From Sphingomonadales bacterium (GTDB lineage Bacteria > Pseudomonadota > Alphaproteobacteria > Sphingomonadales > Kordiimonadaceae), in contig JAALKD010000001.1 of assembly GCA_011088215.1 (NCBI GenBank), positions 1-64,000 on the forward strand: a DNA stretch of 64,000 nucleotides, read 5' to 3'. The notes below the pieces were generated by a model that was given only the letters and a program-made list of their open reading frames with translations, was not told the origin of the DNA and did no database searches. Position 1 is the first letter of the stretch. Each line of letters opens with the position of its first letter. Of this stretch, positions 37,501 to 46,090 are shown in pieces. Position numbers and translations under genes: made by a program.

Positions 37501-37866
37501 AATGAAGAGATGGTCGTCATCAAGACCATGCAGATCTTCTTTGGCGAGGATACAGTTGCCTTTTTCCGCGCGGCGATTGCCTTTGGTCAATAACTTGGTC
37601 AGCCTACCGTAGGCTGCGCGGTTTTGTGGAAAACAAAGCGTTTCAAAACCACACGTAAGAACCAGCCTAACACCGACGATAAACTGAATGCCTGCTTCTG
37701 TTGCCGCCACATGGCCGCGCACAATACCCGCAAGACTGTTCCTGTCTGTGATGGTGATGGCTTTATAACCAAGCTGTACAGCTTGCTGCACCAGTTCATC
37801 CGGATGCGATGCGCCGCGCAAGAACGAAAAGTTGCTTGTAACAGAGAATTCTGCATACCCGGTCAT
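34585..37866 (-). pseudogene. dnaE2: Error-prone DNA polymerase III alpha (ImuC/DnaE2) with an in-frame TAA
   Basis: One continuous frame of 1094 codons interrupted once, by TAA at 36018-36016. The flanking residues GDMVHP and LKRRNGLEEVTYPSEAL are the conserved DnaE segment normally reading VHPYL, so a tyrosine codon (TAC or TAT) has become TAA by one base change. The first 616 residues hold the PHP domain and catalytic palm (GRGSAANSAVCYCLGIT, RGEPPDIDVDFEHERREE). The rest holds the finger and OB parts. DnaE2 performs SOS translesion synthesis with ImuA and ImuB. Its ATG overlaps the imuB stop. A true stop would remove the thumb/finger end and inactivate it. Confidence 0.9.
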
Positions 37867-39446
37867 GCGAAAAATCCATGCATAAACCAGTGTGGATTTT
37901 CGCCGCGCTCATAAAGACCTTGGCGGTATAGCCAGTAACGGTAGCCATCATCGTCTTCGACACGGTAATAGTCGCGGGTGGGTTCAACGTGCTGTGCAGG
38001 TCTTGCCCACCATTCAGGTGCAATGCGTTCCGGCCCTTCTGCGCATACAATACGATGTTTGAGGCGTCGCCACTCAAACACCACAGGTGGTCCGTCAGGC
38101 ACTTCAGCAATAGCGGTGATGGGTTCAGGGCGCGGAAGCAATGCTACCGGGCGACCCAAGTGATTGTCGCCCTGCAATTGCTCAAGAAAGGCATTCCAGT
38201 TAGGCGCAGTCTTCGATGCGTCCGCGACAGGGACCAAGCGTTCTGACCTCTCCGGAATATAACTGGCTTGTGGTATGAAACATCCAACACTCTCACGGCC
38301 AAAACGGTTGCTGTAACGATCCAGCAGCGTTTGTAGCGCAGTTTCCATGTCACTTTCGTTTTTACCCGTCAGGTTTGATTGAGTTTGTCCAATACGCTCA
38401 CACTCAAAAGCGGAAAGAACAAGCTGATCGATACCAAAGCCAACATCATAGGTTTCAGCGAAGACCTTTAGCTTCTCGGCAAACAAGCGCTTAATCAGTG
38501 TTTTGTTGGCTGTCAGAGCACTGGTTCTAATCATCACGGTATGAGCGCCGCCGTCTACACGGTAAAGCGTCAGATCAAACCGCCTGGCACCAACAGATGC
38601 TTTTTCCAGTGCGGCGATCAGCGGGCTACATAAATTGTCTAGGTTCACTTCCACAGCATCCAGATGTTGGATCGGCTCAATGAAACTGGTTGATACCCGG
38701 TAATCTGGTGGTGGCGTGATGGGGGATAAAATCTCACTTTTACGACCAAGTGCTTGGTCAAGGCACGCTATCAAAGATTGGCCATATCGCGCGGCAAGCG
38801 GTGCACGCGGCTTTGATGTTATGGCACCTATGGTTTTAAGACCCACTTGCGTGACCCGTGCAGCCGTATCTGCATCAACACGCAACGCTGATATGGGGTA
38901 AGGCTTAAGTGCCAGTGCTGTTTTGTCGTTCTCGACGATAGTGAGCGGATCTGCGCTGTGACGACAGAAGGCCCATGCTGCCCCTATTGTGCCTGCAATG
39001 GCAACGCGGCTCGTAATACCAAAGCGGTGAAGCCGGTGCATTAGATCTTCCGCAAAGGCCATTTCATCGCCGAACAAGTGTGCACAACCTGTCATATCAA
39101 TCAGCAAGCCGTCAGGGGGGGCATCGCTGACCCATGGACTGTAACGAGTTAGCCAATGCGCCAATTTCTTTAACGCTGCCCCATCATTCAACGGATCATG
39201 ATCTGCTACTTTGAGTGTTGGGCTCAGCAGACGCGCATCAGCCAATGACTGGCCAACCATGACCCCTTCATTCTTTGAAATTTGGTTTGCAGCCATCACC
39301 CGGATACCGCCCTGGGCGGGGGCGACAAGAACAAAAGGACGAATTAAGCTGTTACCCTGTTTGTAGGAGACGGATGGCTGGCCTGTGCGGCGACTGTGAC
39401 ATTCGATTGCCCAGTTCGGCAGCCATACCGAGACGTAACGTTTCAT
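37863..39446 (-). CDS. imuB: ImuB, Y-family polymerase-like mutasome protein
   Basis: I choose the ATG at 39446 (MKRYVSVWLPNWAIECHSR), giving 527 residues. The fold is that of the DinB/UmuC catalytic and little-finger regions (RFGITSRVAIAGTIGAAWAFCR, GLLIDMTGCAHLFGDE), but the acidic catalytic triad of Y-family polymerases is not evident, as expected for ImuB. The C-terminus DYYRVEDDDGYRYWLYRQGLYE is typical. ImuB is the clamp-binding hub that joins ImuA and DnaE2. The gene overlaps imuA by about 95 bases and dnaE2 by four. Confidence 0.93.
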   Translation of the reverse strand: MKRYVSVWLPNWAIECHSRRTGQPSVSYKQGNSLIRPFVLVAPAQGGIRVMAANQISKNEGVMVGQSLADARLLSPTLKVADHDPLNDGAALKKLAHWLTRYSPWVSDAPPDGLLIDMTGCAHLFGDEMAFAEDLMHRLHRFGITSRVAIAGTIGAAWAFCRHSADPLTIVENDKTALALKPYPISALRVDADTAARVTQVGLKTIGAITSKPRAPLAARYGQSLIACLDQALGRKSEILSPITPPPDYRVSTSFIEPIQHLDAVEVNLDNLCSPLIAALEKASVGARRFDLTLYRVDGGAHTVMIRTSALTANKTLIKRLFAEKLKVFAETYDVGFGIDQLVLSAFECERIGQTQSNLTGKNESDMETALQTLLDRYSNRFGRESVGCFIPQASYIPERSERLVPVADASKTAPNWNAFLEQLQGDNHLGRPVALLPRPEPITAIAEVPDGPPVVFEWRRLKHRIVCAEGPERIAPEWWARPAQHVEPTRDYYRVEDDDGYRYWLYRQGLYERGENPHWFMHGFFA

Positions 39447-40134
39447 GGTGCCAACGCACATGATCAGAGCGCGGCTTTATGCCCCTGCTCTTAGTGAGGT
39501 TAAGTTGCCATTCAGGGTTGCCGAGCCGCGCAAACGGTCGCTCTTTGGTGGATAATGCCTGGCTGGCATGACTTGCTACAGAGAAGCGCATATCAACGGC
39601 AGTGGTTCCATTTGCCCGGTGGGACCGTACCAATAGTGCTGGAATACCAGCTTCAGACGCGCGCAACCTCAGCCGCTTGCTTGCGGTAAAATCATATAGT
39701 TTTTCGGACCAAAGAATCCCGACAACTGCCGTTACAGCATTAGACGTGACCGCTTCTTCCATAGCCCATAACAGGTCTTTCTCTGTCGAAAGCGTCACTT
39801 TGGTGATCCGTAATGGATCAATACCAAAAGCGGCTAATCCCGGTGCATGCAGGTGCAAACGGTCCGGGTCACGCAATTGACACCAAATGATAGATCCCTT
39901 GTTTTTCCTCAATATTGCAGAAAGGAAGGCCATGGTAATGCCCAGTGCAGCAACCCTGTCGCGGTAACTGACTGGCAAGATTTCACTTAAAGAACCATTT
40001 TTTATGAGATTAAATGGCAAAGTAGGAATTTCAGGCAAACTATGGATACTTGCACCTGAAATGTCCCAGTCCACTGCTTGTATTTTTTGAAGCGTTTTTT
40101 CACCTTTCCTGTTTTGAATTTTGATTGCTGTCAT
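39352..40134 (-). CDS. imuA: ImuA, RecA/SulA-like mutasome protein
   Basis: A 260-residue protein with the ImuA pattern: IQAVDWDISGASIHSLPEI, YRDRVAALGITMAFLSAIL, GSIIWCQLRDPDRLHLHAPGLAAFGIDP, and WAMEEAVTSNAVTAVVGIL in place of the RecA core. It is the first gene of the SOS mutagenesis operon imuA-imuB-dnaE2. A perfect LexA box lies 32-46 bases upstream of its start. The last 31 codons overlap imuB in another frame, an unusually long overlap. Confidence 0.9.
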   Translation of the reverse strand: MTAIKIQNRKGEKTLQKIQAVDWDISGASIHSLPEIPTLPFNLIKNGSLSEILPVSYRDRVAALGITMAFLSAILRKNKGSIIWCQLRDPDRLHLHAPGLAAFGIDPLRITKVTLSTEKDLLWAMEEAVTSNAVTAVVGILWSEKLYDFTASKRLRLRASEAGIPALLVRSHRANGTTAVDMRFSVASHASQALSTKERPFARLGNPEWQLNLTKSRGIKPRSDHVRWHHETLRLGMAAELGNRMSQSPHRPAIRLLQTG

Positions 40135-40165
40135 GAGTTGGATGCTTCATATGATAAATCTATTT

Positions 40166-40180
40166 GTTCTTCTTTTGTTC
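40166..40180. promoter_or_regulatory. LexA (SOS) box, alphaproteobacterial type
   Basis: GTTCTTCTTTTGTTC is an exact GTTC-N7-GTTC direct repeat (GAAC-N7-GAAC on the minus strand), the LexA site of Alphaproteobacteria. It lies 32-46 bases before the imuA ATG, where it can occlude the promoter. Confidence 0.88.
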
Positions 40181-40315
40181 TAATACTGTGTTTGTAAGAA
40201 CAGAGTCAACAATGAAACGGAAAAGTGGCGGGGCTTCGCCTCCTCTCCGTTATCTCCGAGTTTCACTGTCGCGAAGCTCTTGGTCCGAACAGTAGGTTCA
40301 AAGTTTAATCACAGA

Positions 40316-40353
40316 GCCAAAAAAGAAACGCCCCAGTCCGGAGGACTGAGGCG
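40316..40353 (-). terminator. Rho-independent terminator after the tRNA remnant
   Basis: Read on the minus strand, CGCC-t-CAGTCC, loop TCC, GGACTG-g-GGCG is followed by TTTCTTTTTT. The 10-base-pair stem with two internal mismatches and the U-tract is a good terminator. It lies directly downstream of the tRNA 3' half and is probably the original terminator of that tRNA gene. Confidence 0.8.
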
Positions 40354-40362
40354 CTTTCTTGT

Positions 40363-40412
40363 TAGTTGCGGGAATAGGATTTGAACCTACGGCCTTCAGG
40401 TTACCAGCCTGA
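40363..40412 (-). pseudogene. 3' half of an initiator tRNA(fMet)-like gene
   Basis: On the minus strand the sequence runs from the anticodon arm to the 3' end: stem TCAGG, loop CTGGTAA, stem CCTGA, variable AGGCC, T-arm GTAGG-TTCAAAT-CCTAT and acceptor strand TCCCGCA. Apart from the loop this is what I recall for alphaproteobacterial tRNA(fMet). The loop reads GGT where fMet has CAT. The D-arm and 5' acceptor strand are absent and replaced by AT-rich sequence. This is best read as an att-site scar at the left end of the island. Confidence 0.65.
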
Positions 40413-40621
40413 TGTATACATAGTTAAGCTTTTGATATTAATACATAATAAATTATTATTAAAATAATATGATAGAAACTGTGCTAGCTTGATGTTTCCT
40501 AAAACTCGTTTTATGGCTCCAAGGAAACAATCACACCAAATTACACATCAAACAACAATCCAGTTAGATCTGACAAAGAACAGGTTAAATTTTTTATTAG
40601 CTAGTATTTCATCATACAACG

Positions 40622-41776
40622 CTATAACCAGCCAATAGTGCGATACGTGCGAATCATTATTTCATCCGACACATAACTCAATTTGTCCGCGTTACTCTCT
40701 CTTTTCCACCTTGCATTAAATTCCGGCATGTGACGGTATCCAACAAGTTTACTAAGTGAACTATCAATTGGCATCTGATTAATACTATGTACGCCCCATG
40801 CTAAGTTATCAGGACACTTGGCTGGTACAACAGACCATTTTGCGCCGCACTCTTCCCAATCATCCTCGACGTAATAGCTATTTCTGTATCGCCGCTCAGC
40901 CTTGGGAACTGAGAGATCGGGGCCAAACTCACCTGCCACCCAACTAGATAAATACCGGATAAATCCTGAATTTGCTTGTTCAACAAGAGAGCAAACTGTG
41001 TCCTTGGGTCTTTCACAGAATACAAGTTCGTCCACATCAGAATTCACAACACAACGCGCCTTAGCTAAATATCGGAACCGAGCGTGTTCCATGCCATTTT
41101 GCTGCGTAAATGCCGAATCCCAAAGTCCCGATTCTCCTTCACCTGGCCCATAGGGGAAAAACCAGTCAACAACACCTACTACATCCACCCTCTCAATGAC
41201 ACCAAGCGCGTCGGCTAAATCCTGACTTGAAAAATCTGGAGCATCGTTATTATAGATTAACACCGCATCAACACCGTGCGCCTTAACATAAAATGTCACC
41301 CAATCAACTATCCATTCGATGGCATCATACTTCACCATAGTGAACAAAACTCGTTTGCCATCGAAAATTTCACATTCGTTTGGGTTAATTACCCCCTCAA
41401 ATATTGTTCCATTTTCCATTGAGAGCTTATAATCAGCGGCCGACCCTTTGCCTGACCAGTCCATCCGGAATGTTTTCCTTATTTGTCGAAACGCAAGATC
41501 AGCGTGGGCTCCCACCCGGTCGACTGATCCGCCTATAGAAAGCATACAATCATCAAGCGGTTTCCGGAGATTCATCGGCGGTGGCCCAAGAAACCGTAAA
41601 GCTCCCGACGGTAGAAAAAAGCAGTCAAAAAACAGCGTATGGAAATCGAACATATCATTGTAATTTGCTTGACGAAGATCCAAGGGACGAGGAGGAACGC
41701 GCTGTAAGTCGCTGTTAGGACACAAACTCACACTTGATAGTTTTTCTTTCGATACAACAAATGATCTGAGTGTCAT
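40622..41776 (-). CDS. Glycosyltransferase, GT92/DUF23-like (copy A)
   Basis: I choose the ATG at 41776 (MTLRSFVVSKEKLSSVSLC); an upstream ATG at 41815 is less likely. 384 residues. The core FTMVKYDAIEWIVDWVTFYVKAHGVDAVLIYNND, the acidic VVNSDVDELVF (a DxD-type metal motif) and VHSINQM are those of GT92-like transferases that extend surface glycans. It is closely similar in layout to the gene at 43140-44330 (shared VPPRP.. or TPSRP..E.RQ opening, NNxxxxSxQ, DVDELV/DIDELV, KxVGWL end), so they are paralogues. AT-rich compared with the flanking chromosome. Confidence 0.75.
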   Translation of the reverse strand: MTLRSFVVSKEKLSSVSLCPNSDLQRVPPRPLDLRQANYNDMFDFHTLFFDCFFLPSGALRFLGPPPMNLRKPLDDCMLSIGGSVDRVGAHADLAFRQIRKTFRMDWSGKGSAADYKLSMENGTIFEGVINPNECEIFDGKRVLFTMVKYDAIEWIVDWVTFYVKAHGVDAVLIYNNDAPDFSSQDLADALGVIERVDVVGVVDWFFPYGPGEGESGLWDSAFTQQNGMEHARFRYLAKARCVVNSDVDELVFCERPKDTVCSLVEQANSGFIRYLSSWVAGEFGPDLSVPKAERRYRNSYYVEDDWEECGAKWSVVPAKCPDNLAWGVHSINQMPIDSSLSKLVGYRHMPEFNARWKRESNADKLSYVSDEIMIRTYRTIGWL

Positions 41777-42133
41777 ACACGGTCCTGTTCCGTAACAAAA
41801 AATGTAAATTAGCACAGCATTATTCGGTTACTTTTGTTATATAATAGGGCGTGTTTACGATGGCAAGCCAATTGTAAGCTCAAAGCATTTCGAAGCAAAC
41901 GCCTGGCAAAACAAGCCGAACTATAGAAACATCGATAGCGCACAGCACTCAGGGGTTGCGGCGACCGAATATTCAAATCTATCATTGTTTATCATCAAGG
42001 TTTTCAGTTAAAAAACCATAGTGGCGTCGTCACTGTCTTCTATCTAATTCACGCAAACTCAATCGGGTCACATGACAAAACATTGGTCAATTCGCAGAAA
42101 TTTATGGCGCAAATTCATAGCTGTTCGTGACAT
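41777..42133. other. AT-rich divergent intergenic region in the island
   Basis: 357 bases between divergent glycosyltransferase genes. I see no gene, tRNA or clear repeat in it; it probably contains the two promoters. AT content is visibly higher than in the chromosome on either side. Confidence 0.5.
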
Positions 42134-43135
42134 ATGGTTCGGGGAAAAAACAAAGCTCCTGCGCTTTCAATAATCATCCCATTTTATAACAATCATCCGC
42201 ATTTGCCTGATTGCCTGAAGTCCATCGCGAAGACAGTAACCGCAAGTTATGAGATTATTATTGCGGACGATGGCAGCCCAAACAGACGCTTCCTAAAAAC
42301 AATACGCGAACCAAAGATCAAAATACTCTACCTCAAAGGGCAACAGGGCCCGTCAAAAGCCAGAAACGAGGCGGTCAACCACGCCACTGGCAAGTATCTT
42401 TTATTCTTGGATAGCGATGACACTATTGTGGCTGATCCAACTGAACTCATAAACCGTTCTGAAACACACCCAAATGGCAAGAATGCCGACATCCTTGTTG
42501 GACAAGAAGCAGATACGCCCTTCGCGGCAGCTATAGCAAAACAAACGCCATTTGTCGGGAATCTGGAAACAGAACCGAGGCTCGCTCGCATACATTATTT
42601 TTTTGCACTTCTATATCGACGCGAATTTCTCAAAGAAAACTCCATTTCCTTCCAAACTTCTTTAACCAGTGGTGGAGATCTTGCTTTCCTTGCGCAAACA
42701 CTTGGCAAGGCAAGAACCATTTTTGTCGAAACATATGGCTTCTACAGCTACCGCCGACGCGAAAATTCCATCACATTTTCAAAATTAACGACTGAATATG
42801 TAAAGTGCAGATTATTGTTGATAAATTTGACAGCAAGTCACTTGGCATCATTCCCAAAAGCAAACCTACTTAGATCCTTTGGCACTTTCGATACAAACAT
42901 GTATATGGCGAAACGTGCCACACTTGAGTTAGGCCGTGATACGGGACTATGGTTCGTAAAAGGGCTTTCAATCTGGGCACGAGAGAATTTGGCCGATGAC
43001 GCATTGATATCAAAATGTCTAAATGAGTTTTATGTGCCTTGGACGGAACAGAATTCAACGATATTAAAAGTTATGCGCGATGGCGGCTCCCCCGAAACCA
43101 TATTGAAAATGATCCTCACAACACTTGAAGAATAA
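42134..43135 (+). CDS. Family 2 glycosyltransferase (copy A)
   Basis: A 333-residue GT-A enzyme. ALSIIIPFYNNHPHLPDCLKSI opens the nucleotide-sugar binding fold, IIIADDGSPNRR follows, GPSKARNEAVNHATGKYLLFLDSDD contains the DxD metal motif, and the C-terminal third is helical. It lacks a clear ribosome binding site. Paralogue of the gene at 44580-45551 (shared PFYNNH, ECLNSI/DCLKSI, GPxxSRNxx..A.GxYxLFxDSDD, FTALLYRRDFL/YFFALLYRREFL). Probably part of capsule, LPS or exopolysaccharide assembly. Confidence 0.85.
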   Translation: MVRGKNKAPALSIIIPFYNNHPHLPDCLKSIAKTVTASYEIIIADDGSPNRRFLKTIREPKIKILYLKGQQGPSKARNEAVNHATGKYLLFLDSDDTIVADPTELINRSETHPNGKNADILVGQEADTPFAAAIAKQTPFVGNLETEPRLARIHYFFALLYRREFLKENSISFQTSLTSGGDLAFLAQTLGKARTIFVETYGFYSYRRRENSITFSKLTTEYVKCRLLLINLTASHLASFPKANLLRSFGTFDTNMYMAKRATLELGRDTGLWFVKGLSIWARENLADDALISKCLNEFYVPWTEQNSTILKVMRDGGSPETILKMILTTLEE

Positions 43136-43139
43136 TGCC

Positions 43140-44330
43140 TTAAACGCTTTCCCGCACTTCTTTTAACCAACCAACCTTCCTGAAAGCCTCTTTCAGTATT
43201 GCATACTCAACAGGCTTCACCAACGGTCCCATGAACGTATTTTTCCATTTCATATTAATATCTTTAAAATGACACATTATCACTTGCGCACTCAAGTCAT
43301 TCGGCGTTTTCAATGCCTTCACGCCGTGGATCCGCCATTGATTCTCGATTCCGCAAACCGACGGATCAACGATCCATTTTGTCGAAATTTGATCTTGTGA
43401 ATCACTCGCAATATACAGGAAATCCCGGTGCTTATGGCTTTGAAAATTACTTGGATTTTCATGTTCCAGATTACCTGAAATCCAGTTCCCTCCAAATCGG
43501 ATAAAGCCTTCAGGCGCATGAAGTAACAGTTCAAAGATTGAGGCATGTCCTTCCGTGATCACTAATTCATCAATATCGCCGTTTAATACGCCTTCCGCCT
43601 GACTGAAAAACTTGTGCCGAGCCTGCTCAAAAAGTCCAATTTGGCAAAAATCTGAATCCCAACCATAACCTCCGCCGCCCGCCGCTGGGCCATACAGATA
43701 AGGCCAGTGCCCCACAACCAAAGTATCCAATCCTGTAAGGTGTTGCAGCGCCCGCATAATTTCCTGTGTTGACGCATGCGGACAATTATTATGATTGACC
43801 AACAAGGCATTGACCCCATGGTACTTAATATTAAATTCAGCCCAGTCCACGAGCCATGAAAGAGGCTCATATTTGAATAGAGTGAATGCCGTGCGTTTAC
43901 TGGCGAAAAGCGCCGCCTGATTGGCCCCGGCTGAAAGGGTGAAAATGCCAAGCGCGCCAAAGTCCAGGTTGCAATGTGCTTGGGCCAACGGTCGTGCTAG
44001 TTTCAACTCCAAAACCGATACTTTAAACATATGCTTGAGACAATAGTTTGTGACGGGAACCGTGGCATCAGTATCCGCATCAGTTACCGTAGCATTGCCC
44101 GCTTCTACATACTCCGCCAAGTTCAACAACAATGGTCCAACCAAGCGTATTTCCGAACCACCATCCATAACAAAAGCATCATAAAACAAACAATGATAAT
44201 CAAATTGTTCATCATAACCAGGTTGCCGAAACTCTTTAGGACGTGATGGTGTTCGTACAGTAGGGCTATCAGCGCATATAAATGCTGATCCCAGCTGTTC
44301 TTTTTCGATAATAATCTGGTTTGTTGCCAC
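43140..44330 (-). CDS. Glycosyltransferase, GT92/DUF23-like (copy B)
   Basis: A 396-residue paralogue of the gene at 40622-41776. FTLFKYEPLSWLVDWAEFNIKYHGVNALLVNHNN, HWPYLYGPAAGGGGYGWDSDF, GVLNGDIDELVI and the C-terminal EAFRKVGWLKEV line up with copy A. GDIDELV holds the metal-binding acidic residues. It ends four bases after the convergent GT2 gene (copy A), so the pairs are tightly packed. Acceptor and donor unknown. Confidence 0.75.
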   Translation of the reverse strand: MATNQIIIEKEQLGSAFICADSPTVRTPSRPKEFRQPGYDEQFDYHCLFYDAFVMDGGSEIRLVGPLLLNLAEYVEAGNATVTDADTDATVPVTNYCLKHMFKVSVLELKLARPLAQAHCNLDFGALGIFTLSAGANQAALFASKRTAFTLFKYEPLSWLVDWAEFNIKYHGVNALLVNHNNCPHASTQEIMRALQHLTGLDTLVVGHWPYLYGPAAGGGGYGWDSDFCQIGLFEQARHKFFSQAEGVLNGDIDELVITEGHASIFELLLHAPEGFIRFGGNWISGNLEHENPSNFQSHKHRDFLYIASDSQDQISTKWIVDPSVCGIENQWRIHGVKALKTPNDLSAQVIMCHFKDINMKWKNTFMGPLVKPVEYAILKEAFRKVGWLKEVRESV

Positions 44331-44356
44331 TGTTTTTTCCGGTTAAATGCCTGTTT

Positions 44357-44476
44357 CTATTGTATTGTATCTAGTATTTGCTGACGAGACAAGGCAAGTG
44401 GAGGCATTGGCGCACCCGCCTCTGCCTGCTTTAAAATACTGATGATCTGACTGTCCGAATAACGTGACTTCTTCAT
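44357..44476 (-). mobile_element. IS3-family transposase OrfA remnant
   Basis: Forty codons from ATG 44476 (with AGGAGA upstream) to TAG 44357 read MKKSRYSDSQIISILKQAE and on to GAPMPPLALSRQQ. This is the start of an IS3-group OrfA HTH protein (MKKSRxSDSQIxxILKQAEAGxPV). The sequence diverges after about 25 residues and the rest of orfA, all of orfB and recognisable terminal repeats are missing. A small scar showing past IS activity inside the island. Confidence 0.75.
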
Positions 44477-44579
44477 ATGAATCTCCTGCGTTCCTGTTAC
44501 GAGAAAATTCTACTTATGAGTACCTCTAATTTTCGGGGGTATTACCTCAGTAATTCGCTAAAACATTGAGAATTGATCA

Positions 44580-45551
44580 TTATGCTTCAAGAATTCGAAC
44601 TATGTCATCAACTGGCTTATGTGCCAGAATTGCCTTAAAAACTGTATCTTTCGTTGCGTTCCAATCGATATAATATTTATCTAAACAAGTTTTTAGTCGA
44701 TGCTCTGAAATAAGATAAACACGTGTCCATTCTGCAAATGCATTGAGATATTGACATATCTCTTCATGGCATAACTCAGCGATAACACGACGTGTAAACA
44801 TGAAATTGCGGCTGAATAACACTACACAGCGCAACAGCATTGCTTCAGGCAAATGACGATAAGCCTCAGTGATTATTTTAAAGCCTGAAATTTTAGCCAT
44901 CGCACTTTCGTGTGTGAGTCTTTTTTGTGACCGAGATTCATTGCGCAATCGATAAAAATAAAATGGCACATGTGCGAGAAGAACATAACGCGCGCGCGAT
45001 AGACATTGCGCAAGAAAAACGACATCTTCACTAATTGCCAATTGGGGATCAAAGCGAATATTGTGCTTCATTAAAAAGTCTCTGCGATAGAGAAGTGCTG
45101 TGAACTCATTCAAGCGCACCAAGCGTGGTTCTTCCTCTACTGAGTAGATCTTTGATGATGATTTGAAAAAGGCTTCAGGTAACGGTGTGTCGCAGCGTTC
45201 ACCGACGAAGAGGTCTATTCCTGTATTGAACACTCCCTCAACCTCTGCAGCAGCAAATAATGGAGAAATGGAAGAAACGACCTTATCATCGCTATCTACA
45301 AATAGAACATAATCTCCCTTCGCTCTTTCAATACCAATATTGCGCGAATACGCTGGCCCCTTTCTCTCGTTGTTGAAGATAACGGAACAATCTGGTTGAT
45401 TCACCATTGTCTTGAGTAGTCTTGTGTCGTTACTTGCGTCGTCAATAATTATGAGTTCATGACTAATTTCTATGTTTTCGCGAATAGAATTAAGGCATTC
45501 AGACAAATAAGAATGATTATTATAGAATGGGATAACGATAGAAATCATCAT
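44580..45551 (-). CDS. Family 2 glycosyltransferase (copy B)
   Basis: A 323-residue GT-A enzyme. MMISIVIPFYNNHSYLSECLNSI, ELIIIDDASNDTRLLKTM, GPAYSRNIGIERAKGDYVLFVDSDDKV with the DxD motif, and AISEDVVFLAQCL in the acceptor region. It is a paralogue of the plus-strand gene at 42134, so the island holds two glycosyltransferase pairs. Its codon use is AT-rich. Confidence 0.85.
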   Translation of the reverse strand: MMISIVIPFYNNHSYLSECLNSIRENIEISHELIIIDDASNDTRLLKTMVNQPDCSVIFNNERKGPAYSRNIGIERAKGDYVLFVDSDDKVVSSISPLFAAAEVEGVFNTGIDLFVGERCDTPLPEAFFKSSSKIYSVEEEPRLVRLNEFTALLYRRDFLMKHNIRFDPQLAISEDVVFLAQCLSRARYVLLAHVPFYFYRLRNESRSQKRLTHESAMAKISGFKIITEAYRHLPEAMLLRCVVLFSRNFMFTRRVIAELCHEEICQYLNAFAEWTRVYLISEHRLKTCLDKYYIDWNATKDTVFKAILAHKPVDDIVRILEA

Positions 45552-46090
45552 TGTTTAGCTTCTCATTCCTGTAGGTTTTTATTTCCGAATAGCGCGCAAT
45601 TGTATGCGTCCGTTGTGCCATAATGTTAATACAAATATGATTTCATTAAAACTGCGTATTGCAACTTACATTCACAACCAAGGTCATTCAGTTATTTCTC
45701 GTAAGCAATTTATGTCACAAGAATAATATTGTGACTAAGTAAGCTATGTTAATGATACTTGTTGTAATAATAATGGTGAACGGCGTTACGTTCTGCCGGT
45801 TCATATCCGGGTCGATTCCGGTTTATGAACCAATTAGCTGGGGGAGGGGGAAACGGGGGCAGCAAGCACCCCAAGAGGGAGCGGTAGCGACTGACCATGC
45901 GTGCGTATGTAATACGCACATAGCTTGCGGAAGCCCTAAACTTTAAAAACAGATAAAGTCTGTCAGGCGAACGCTGACACCGAACTGCCCCTCATACACC
46001 GGAACATACCACCTAAAACGAGCAAGGCACCAAGCCCCTGAACACTATGATATGCGCCCAATCTTAGCCTGGTTTTAACCATTTCCGGAT
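45552..46090. other. Gap without a convincing gene
   Basis: 539 bases. Short open frames exist on both strands but have no family features. A G-rich tract (GGGGGAGGGGGAAACGGGGG) lies at about 45841-45858, and GTCAGGCGAACGCTGAC at about 45962 can form a short hairpin. The sequence just before 46090 may be decayed recombinase sequence, but I cannot show it. Confidence 0.45.

Noticed and set aside
40200..40320. Second SOS box or promoter near the imuA leader
   Set aside because: No other GTTC-N7-GTTC spacing is present in the segment.
45746..45946. A 66-codon open frame in the island gap
   Set aside because: Low-complexity Gly/Arg-rich translation, no ribosome binding site and no homology I recognise.
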